DNA from: JBBSHS01 sp038232515
Lineage (GTDB): Bacteria > Actinomycetota > Acidimicrobiia > Acidimicrobiales > JAUJNH01
Direction: 5' to 3'
DNA: 10,358 bases
Assembly: GCA_038232515.1 (NCBI GenBank)
Contig: JBBSHS010000084.1
Coordinates: forward strand, 1 to 10,358
Made by a program: the position numbers and the translations under genes. The number at the start of each line of letters is the position of its first letter. Position 1 is the first letter of the stretch. Below the pieces are notes generated by a model. The model had not been told where the DNA came from, made no database searches, and worked only from the letters and a program-made list of their open reading frames with translations. Below are positions 6,399 through 10,358 of this stretch, piece after piece.

Positions 6399-6776
6399 TC
6401 AGTGCCGACCTTGCCTGGTCATCTGCTCCCCTTCGGTGTCGGGGCCATCGGGCGGATGGTCCTCCATCTTCGCACGTGCAGCAAGGGAGGTGCGAAGCGC
6501 GTCTGGGGCACCGTCGGCGAGTTGCACCCTCAAGGCCCGATCCAGACTACGCCGATGCAGCGCAGTGACTAGGCACTCGGGCGCCGTGGCCCGGCAGAGC
6601 CATGCTCCACGTCCTGGCAGGGCCCGGCCCACGGCCAGGTGGCCATCCCCCACCGCCGCCACCCGGACCAGCTCGGGCTGCGGGCGCCGAGCCCGGCAGC
6701 CGACACAGGAGCGCACCGGCGCGGGCTGATCGGGAGCAGCCCGCCGACTTCGCCGGCGGTCCTGGCCACCTGTCAC
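6399..6776 (-). CDS. ylxR: YlxR family RNA-binding protein (DUF448)
   Basis: YlxR is a small protein encoded between nusA and infB in most Gram-positive bacteria. Structures suggest RNA binding, and reports link it to RNase P or nucleoid-like regulation; its exact role here is unknown. The 125-residue product has the family signature: PVRSCVGCRARRPQPELVRV (20-39) with the CxxC at 24/27, GRGAWLCRAT (55-64), and ECLVTALHRRSLDRALR (67-83). The acidic/basic C-terminal tail (about 98-125) is not conserved as far as I can tell. The start is GTG 6776, 11 bases after the nusA stop, with only a weak purine-rich stretch upstream, so translation is probably coupled to nusA. It is followed by infB after about 46 bases. 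Confidence 0.92.
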   Translation of the reverse strand: MTGGQDRRRSRRAAPDQPAPVRSCVGCRARRPQPELVRVAAVGDGHLAVGRALPGRGAWLCRATAPECLVTALHRRSLDRALRVQLADGAPDALRTSLAARAKMEDHPPDGPDTEGEQMTRQGRH

Positions 6777-6787
6777 GGCGTCCGGGG

Positions 6788-8152
6788 CTACGAGGGTTGG
6801 TCAGAAGCGGGCGTTTCGGGCCGGACGTCCGGGTCGTCGTCCGGGGCCAGGACGTCGCCGGCCAGCAGGGCGTCGCCCGTCGGGCCGCTGGCCACCTCGT
6901 TCTCCGCCTGAGGCTGGGGAGCCGGGTCGTCACCGTCCGCAGCAGCCGCGTCCGCCGCCTCGGCGGCACCGGCCTGGCCGTCGCTGGCCTCGGCGGCACC
7001 GTCCTGGGCGTCACCGGGCTCGGCGTCGCTGGGCTTGTCGGCGTAGTAGTCGGACGCCAGTACGGCCTCGCCGCCGTCGGCCGGCTGCCAGACCAGCTCA
7101 CCGGCCTCGTTGTCGACCCACTCGCCTTCGGCGTACAGCTCGGCCGCCTGGGCCTCCTCCTCGGCCAGCTGCGTCTCGCTCTTTATGTCGACGCGCCAAC
7201 CCGTGAGCCGCGCCGCCAGCCGGGCGTTCTGGCCCTCGCGGCCGATGGCCAGGCTCAGCTGGTAATCGTGGACCACGACGGTGGCCACCCCGGTCTCGTC
7301 ATCGAGGCGCACCTCTTTGACCTTGGCCGGCTGCAGGGCCCGCATGACGAACTCGGCCGGGTCGTCGCTGAAGGGCACGATGTCCACCTTCTCGCCCCGG
7401 AGCTCGTTGGTGACCATGCGTACCCTGGCGCCACGCGCCCCGACGCACGACCCGACCGGGTCGACATTGGCGTCGTTGGACCACACCGCGATCTTGCTGC
7501 GGTGACCGGGCTCGCGGGCGCAGGCTTTGATCTCGACCACGCCGTTGGCGATCTCGGGGACCTCGAGCTCGAAAAGTCGGAGGATGAAACCCGGGTGCGT
7601 CCGGCTAACCACGATCTGCGGGCCCTTGGTGGTCTTGCGGACCTCGACTATGTAGGCCTTGATGCGGCCGCCACGCTCGTAGCGTTCGTGGGGCACCTGC
7701 TCGGCCTGGGGCAGCAGGGCCTCGACCCGGCCCAGGTCGAGCAGCGTGAACCGGGCATCCTGCTGCTGCACGATGCCGGTGACGATCTGCCCCTCACGAC
7801 CGGCGTAGTCCTCGTACTTCTGGTCGCGCTCGACCTCGCGGATGCGCTGGCTCATCACCTGCTTGACGGTCTGGGCCATGACCCGTCCGGTGAAGCCTTC
7901 GCCGGGCGTGTCGTCCTTCTCCGAGACCACGTTGCCCTCGTCGTCGAGGACCTGGGCCATGATGCGGATCTCGAAGGTGTCGGCGTCGATGCGGACCTCG
8001 GCCTCTTCGGAGGACTCCGGCATCCGCTTGTAGGCGGCCAGCATGGCCTGGGCCAGCGCTTCCAACAGCGTCTCGACCGTCATGTTCTTGGCTTGGGCGA
8101 CCGCTTCCAGGGCCTCCCGGATCTCCACGGTGTTGTCGGATCTGGGCTTCAT
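6788..8152 (-). CDS. nusA: Transcription termination/antitermination factor NusA
   Basis: NusA binds RNA polymerase and nascent RNA and modulates pausing, termination and antitermination. Domains in the 454-residue product: an N-terminal polymerase-binding domain (about 1-118, EALEAVAQAKNMTVETLLEAL); an S1 domain (about 120-185, starting GQIVTGIV); KH1 (about 205-275) with DPVGSCVGARGARVRMV; and KH2 (about 285-335) with SLAIGREGQNARLAARLTGW. Actinobacterial NusA usually ends soon after KH2, near 350 residues. Here a further 110-120 residues follow, extremely acidic and Ala-rich, with only one Lys and one Arg from about 340 on. They do not look like the acidic repeats of enterobacterial NusA. 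The ATG at 8152 overlaps the rimP stop (ATGA), with AAAGG upstream. The placement between rimP and ylxR is standard. The identification is certain; only the function of the tail is unknown. Confidence 0.97.
   Translation of the reverse strand: MKPRSDNTVEIREALEAVAQAKNMTVETLLEALAQAMLAAYKRMPESSEEAEVRIDADTFEIRIMAQVLDDEGNVVSEKDDTPGEGFTGRVMAQTVKQVMSQRIREVERDQKYEDYAGREGQIVTGIVQQQDARFTLLDLGRVEALLPQAEQVPHERYERGGRIKAYIVEVRKTTKGPQIVVSRTHPGFILRLFELEVPEIANGVVEIKACAREPGHRSKIAVWSNDANVDPVGSCVGARGARVRMVTNELRGEKVDIVPFSDDPAEFVMRALQPAKVKEVRLDDETGVATVVVHDYQLSLAIGREGQNARLAARLTGWRVDIKSETQLAEEEAQAAELYAEGEWVDNEAGELVWQPADGGEAVLASDYYADKPSDAEPGDAQDGAAEASDGQAGAAEAADAAAADGDDPAPQPQAENEVASGPTGDALLAGDVLAPDDDPDVRPETPASDQPS
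6957..7016 (-). repeat. 30-base tandem repeat in the NusA acidic tail
   Basis: Two adjacent 30-base units (6957-6986 and 6987-7016) match at about 26 of 30 positions by eye; the first 15 bases are identical. They encode DAQDGAAEAS-like and DGQAGAAEAA-like decapeptides. The unit is a multiple of three, so its duplication lengthened the acidic NusA tail in frame. Confidence 0.7.
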
Positions 8153-8727
8153 GCCTTTGCCTTTCGCTCATCCCCACCAGGAGTGGCGCTCCCGATGGGG
8201 ACTTCGGGCGGCGCCTGGACATGGCGGCCGCGCTTGCCGGTGTGGCTGGAGCCGGGCTTGGGGGCCGGTCCCCACTCGAACACGGTCCGAGCCCAGTCGA
8301 TCTGCGGATAGGACAGACGCCGGCCGGCCACCACCACACCCTCGTCGTCGGCCTCGTCCAGCGTGCCCGTCAGGCGTCGGTCGCCCTCGACGTCAGGCTT
8401 GGTCTTGAGCGATACGGTCGTCCCGACGAACCGGCGCCAGTGGGCCGGGGCCCGCAGGGGACGTTCCAGCCCAGGGCTGGAGACCTCGAGGATGTAGTGG
8501 CTGGGGACCGGGTCGGGGTCAGCCGCGTCCAGGACGTCGGACACGGTGGAGCTGGCCTGGCTGAGGGCGCTCAGGTCGACGCCCCCAGGGCGGTCCACGC
8601 TCACCCGGAGCAGGCCGCCGGCCCATTCGACGTCGAACAGCTCGAGCCCCTGCTGTTCCAACGGGACCAAGAGGAGGGCGCGGACCACGGCTGCAGGGTC
8701 CAACTTCGCCACCTCCTGTCTTTCCAT
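8149..8727 (-). CDS. rimP: Ribosome maturation factor RimP
   Basis: RimP assists early 30S assembly around the central pseudoknot and protein S12. From ATG 8727 the protein has 192 residues. Family features: VVRALLLVPLEQQGLELFDVEWAGG as the N-terminal alpha/beta start; LLRVSVDRPGGVDLSALSQAS, the typical strand plus Asp/Leu helix; YILEVSSPGLERPL, the best-conserved signature; then an SH3-like C-terminal domain (VGTTVSLKTK, LTGTLDEADDEGVVV). A basic unstructured tail (about 150-192) follows. The start is debatable. ATG 8727 has GGAGG only 2 bases upstream; TTG 8703 has AGGAGG at 8 bases and would begin MDPAAVVRALLL, also a good family start; ATG 8739 is possible too. The gene is first in the rimP-nusA-infB operon and overlaps nusA by 4 bases. 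Its leader carries two hairpins. Confidence 0.93.
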   Translation of the reverse strand: MERQEVAKLDPAAVVRALLLVPLEQQGLELFDVEWAGGLLRVSVDRPGGVDLSALSQASSTVSDVLDAADPDPVPSHYILEVSSPGLERPLRAPAHWRRFVGTTVSLKTKPDVEGDRRLTGTLDEADDEGVVVAGRRLSYPQIDWARTVFEWGPAPKPGSSHTGKRGRHVQAPPEVPIGSATPGGDERKAKA

Positions 8728-8742
8728 GGCCTCCAACATGAC

Positions 8743-8768
8743 GAAGCGTGGGCCACAGCCCACGCTTC
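8743..8768 (-). promoter_or_regulatory. Strong hairpin in the rimP leader
   Basis: The arms 8743-8753 (GAAGCGTGGGC) and 8758-8768 (GCCCACGCTTC) form a perfect 11-bp stem with a 4-base loop. It ends about 15 bases before the rimP ATG at 8727 and has no U-run after it, so it is not a standard intrinsic terminator. In Escherichia coli the leader of the equivalent operon is controlled by NusA and cut by RNase III, so a role in operon autoregulation or RNA processing is plausible. That is inference; only the stem is seen. Confidence 0.65.
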
Positions 8769-8772
8769 CCGA

Positions 8773-8790
8773 CCATTCGGAACCGAACGG
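8773..8790 (-). promoter_or_regulatory. Second hairpin in the rimP leader
   Basis: On the minus strand CCGTTCGG and CCGAATGG flank TT. They can pair as an RNA stem with one G-U wobble, closing as about 7 bp with a 4-base loop. It lies directly before the stronger 8743-8768 hairpin, so the leader has two consecutive stem-loops between the TATACT box and the start codon. Confidence 0.5.
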
Positions 8791-8802
8791 GCCAGGGCGG
8801 TG

Positions 8803-8808
8803 AGTATA
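8803..8808 (-). promoter_or_regulatory. Possible -10 box upstream of rimP
   Basis: TATACT on the minus strand differs from TATAAT at one position and stands out in a GC-rich gap. It lies about 75 bases before the rimP ATG, so a transcript from it would carry both leader hairpins. No good -35 hexamer is visible 16-18 bases further upstream, so the call is tentative. Confidence 0.35.
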
Positions 8809-8845
8809 GCCGCCGCAGTCAGCCCATCGGGCGGCTGAGCGTACC

Positions 8846-8872
8846 GACCCACCCACCTATGGATGGTGGGTC
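8846..8872 (-). terminator. Terminator-like hairpin at the end of proS
   Basis: On the minus strand GACCCACC and GGTGGGTC form an 8-bp stem with a 2x2 mismatch, two further pairs and a small loop. It begins within the proS stop codon. There is no U-tract after it, so it would be an atypical intrinsic terminator of the kind often proposed in actinobacteria, or an mRNA 3'-end protector. It separates proS from the rimP operon. Confidence 0.5.
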
Positions 8873-10280
8873 AGTAGGCGCGGGCCAGGTAGGCGACGAG
8901 GTCGGGCTCCTCGGAGGAGTCGGGCATGGAACCGTCGCTGCGCTGGAGGCAACGAACGGTGACGCCCTCGCCCAGAGCGCCGGCGCTGTCGGCCTGGCGC
9001 ACCGCGTCCCAGGGCACCTTGGCCCATCCGCGGCGGGCGGCGGCGAGGGCAGCGGTGAGGGTCTCGACCTCGGTGATGGCCTCGTCCCGGCGGATGCGGG
9101 CCTCGGCCAGGAGATCCTGCTGGGCCAGCTCCAGGGCCACGGTGACGGCGTCGACGACGTCGGCCATCCGCACCGCGTCCTTGCTGGCGCCCACCCGGCG
9201 GACCAACGTCACGTGGCCGGCGGCCAGGTCACGGGGCCCGACCTCGACGCGTACGGGAACGCCTTTCAGCTCCCAGTCGGTGGCCCGGCGCCCGAAGCTC
9301 GTGGCCGTGCGGTGGTCGAGCTCGACTCTGACCCCGGCCGCCCTGAGATCGGCGGCGATCTGACCGGCGGCGCCGGCCACGCCCTCGTCGTCGCGCACCA
9401 TCAGCACCACGGCCTGGACGGGGGCCAGTGCCGGAGGCACGCGCAGGCCGTCATCGTCACCGTGGGCCATGACCAGCGCCCCGATGAGACGGGTGGACAC
9501 GCCCCAGCTCGTCTGCCACACCGGCTCGAGCCGGCCCGTGGCGGGCGACTGGAACTGAATGCCGAACACCTTGGCGAAGTTCTGCCCCAGCTCGTGACTG
9601 GTGCCCATCTGCAGCGCCTTGCCGTCGACCATGGCCCCCTCGCACGTGTAGGTGACGTCCGCCCCAGCGAAGCGCTCCTTCTCGGTCTTGCGGCCCACGA
9701 GCACGGGCACGGCCATGACGTTCACCATCGTGTCGACGTACACGTCGTGCAGGATGCGCAGGGCGTACGCCCTGGCGTCCTGCTGGGTGGCGTGGCAGGT
9801 GTGTCCCTCCTGCCACAGGAACTCGGTGGTGCGCAGGAACAGGCGGGGGCGCAGCTCCCAGCGCACGACGTTGGCCCACTGGTTTATGAGCAACGGCAGG
9901 TCGCGATGGGACTGGACCCACTTGGCAAACGAGGCGTTGACGATGGTCTCGCTGGTGGGCCGGACCACGACCGGCTCGGCCAGCTCCTCCCCGCCACCGT
10001 GGGTTACGACGGCCAGTTCGGGGGCGAACCCCTCGACGTGCTCGGCCTCCCGCCTTAGGTACGACTCCGGTATGAACAGCGGGAAGTAGGCGTTGCGGGC
10101 CCCCGTGGCCTTGATGCGGGCGTCCACCTCCGCCTGCAGTCGCTCCCACAGGGCGTACCCATAGGGCTTGATGACCATGGTGCCCCGGACCGGCCCGTTC
10201 TCGGCCATGTCCGCCTTGGCCACCACGTCCTGGTACCAGCGGGGAAAGTCCTCTGCCTGGGGAGTCAGCACCTTGGCCAT
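8871..10280 (-). CDS. proS: Prolyl-tRNA synthetase, archaeal/eukaryotic type
   Basis: ProS is a class II aminoacyl-tRNA synthetase that attaches proline to tRNA-Pro in the cytoplasm. The 469-residue protein is the short archaeal/eukaryotic type, found in a subset of bacteria, without the large editing insertion of the long bacterial type. Visible features: an N-terminal DFPRWYQDVVAKADMAENGPVRG; VVRPTSETIV (105-114); motif 2 VRWELRPRLFLRTTEFLWQE (139-158); TYTCEGAMVDGKALQMGTSH; and motif 3 GVSTRLIGALVMAHGDDDG (260-278). An anticodon-binding domain follows (about 285-385), and the protein ends in the typical C-terminal ARAY. The C-terminal domain, which in many relatives binds zinc through several Cys, has only one Cys here (444), so the zinc site appears lost. 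The ATG at 10280 fits the family start, though its ribosome-binding site is weak. It sits directly upstream of rimP but appears separated by a terminator-like hairpin. Confidence 0.95.
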   Translation of the reverse strand: MAKVLTPQAEDFPRWYQDVVAKADMAENGPVRGTMVIKPYGYALWERLQAEVDARIKATGARNAYFPLFIPESYLRREAEHVEGFAPELAVVTHGGGEELAEPVVVRPTSETIVNASFAKWVQSHRDLPLLINQWANVVRWELRPRLFLRTTEFLWQEGHTCHATQQDARAYALRILHDVYVDTMVNVMAVPVLVGRKTEKERFAGADVTYTCEGAMVDGKALQMGTSHELGQNFAKVFGIQFQSPATGRLEPVWQTSWGVSTRLIGALVMAHGDDDGLRVPPALAPVQAVVLMVRDDEGVAGAAGQIAADLRAAGVRVELDHRTATSFGRRATDWELKGVPVRVEVGPRDLAAGHVTLVRRVGASKDAVRMADVVDAVTVALELAQQDLLAEARIRRDEAITEVETLTAALAAARRGWAKVPWDAVRQADSAGALGEGVTVRCLQRSDGSMPDSSEEPDLVAYLARAY

Positions 10281-10316
10281 AGCCCAGGCAGGCTATCGGG
10301 GGGAGTGCACGCCTTT

Positions 10317-10358
10317 GCCGGCGCAGCCGGCTGGGGGGCGTGGGGGGGGGGGGGCCCC
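10317..10358. repeat. Partial copy of the nrnA-truB intergenic repeat, ending in a G-run
   Basis: The stretch upstream of proS reads GCCGGCGCAGCCGGC, then a G-run, CGT and a 13-G run followed by CCCC. It closely matches the reverse complement of 585-620 over about 26 bases with three or so mismatches, then diverges. It therefore looks like a second, inverted and truncated copy of the dispersed hairpin element. The 13-G run at the very window edge may also reflect a sequence or assembly limit. The rest of 10281-10316 shows no clear signal. Confidence 0.55.

Noticed and set aside
6602..8311. 569-codon open frame on the plus strand opposite ylxR, nusA and rimP
   Set aside because: Antisense shadow spanning several well-supported genes; no family features.
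8748..10058. 436-codon open frame on the plus strand opposite proS
   Set aside because: Antisense shadow of proS with biased composition only.

Overview
The window is a compact, very GC-rich stretch in which every supported gene lies on the minus strand, so it is transcribed from high to low coordinates. It is the conserved bacterial 'nusA-infB' translation and transcription cluster. In transcription order it reads proS, rimP, nusA, ylxR, infB, ylxP (DUF503), a vapB/vapC toxin-antitoxin pair, rbfA, nrnA (DHH phosphoesterase) and truB (cut by the window start). Base composition, frequent GTG/TTG starts, a very long Pro/Gly/Ala-rich IF2 linker and a short archaeal-type prolyl-tRNA synthetase point to a high-GC actinomycetote. 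A deep lineage such as Acidimicrobiia is possible, but that is inference and no marker here proves it.

Region by region. At 8871-10358 proS lies downstream of a G-rich repeat that runs to the window end. At 8728-8870 a 143-base gap holds a terminator-like hairpin after proS, a TATACT box and two consecutive hairpins in the presumed rimP leader. At 3287-8727 rimP, nusA, ylxR and infB are tightly packed; rimP and nusA share an ATGA overlap. At 2986-3273 lies ylxP. At 2240-2914 a VapBC-type module with its own palindromic operator interrupts the otherwise standard ylxP-rbfA junction. At 714-2145 rbfA and nrnA overlap by 11 bases. At about 470-713 a hairpin-rich, REP-like intergenic segment precedes truB, and part of it recurs in inverse orientation at 10317-10358.

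How the genes work together. ProS charges tRNA-Pro. RimP and RbfA mature the 30S subunit. NusA controls transcription elongation and termination. IF2 delivers initiator tRNA. TruB makes pseudouridine 55 in tRNA. NrnA degrades nanoRNA and related small substrates. YlxR and YlxP are small conserved partners, probably RNA-associated. The cluster is therefore ordinary housekeeping. The parts worth a second look are the toxin-antitoxin insertion with its operator, the structured rimP leader, the dispersed hairpin element, and some protein-level oddities (IF2 NRMD motif, acidic NusA tail, zinc-cluster-free ProS, altered TruB motif). I found no clearly new multi-gene system.
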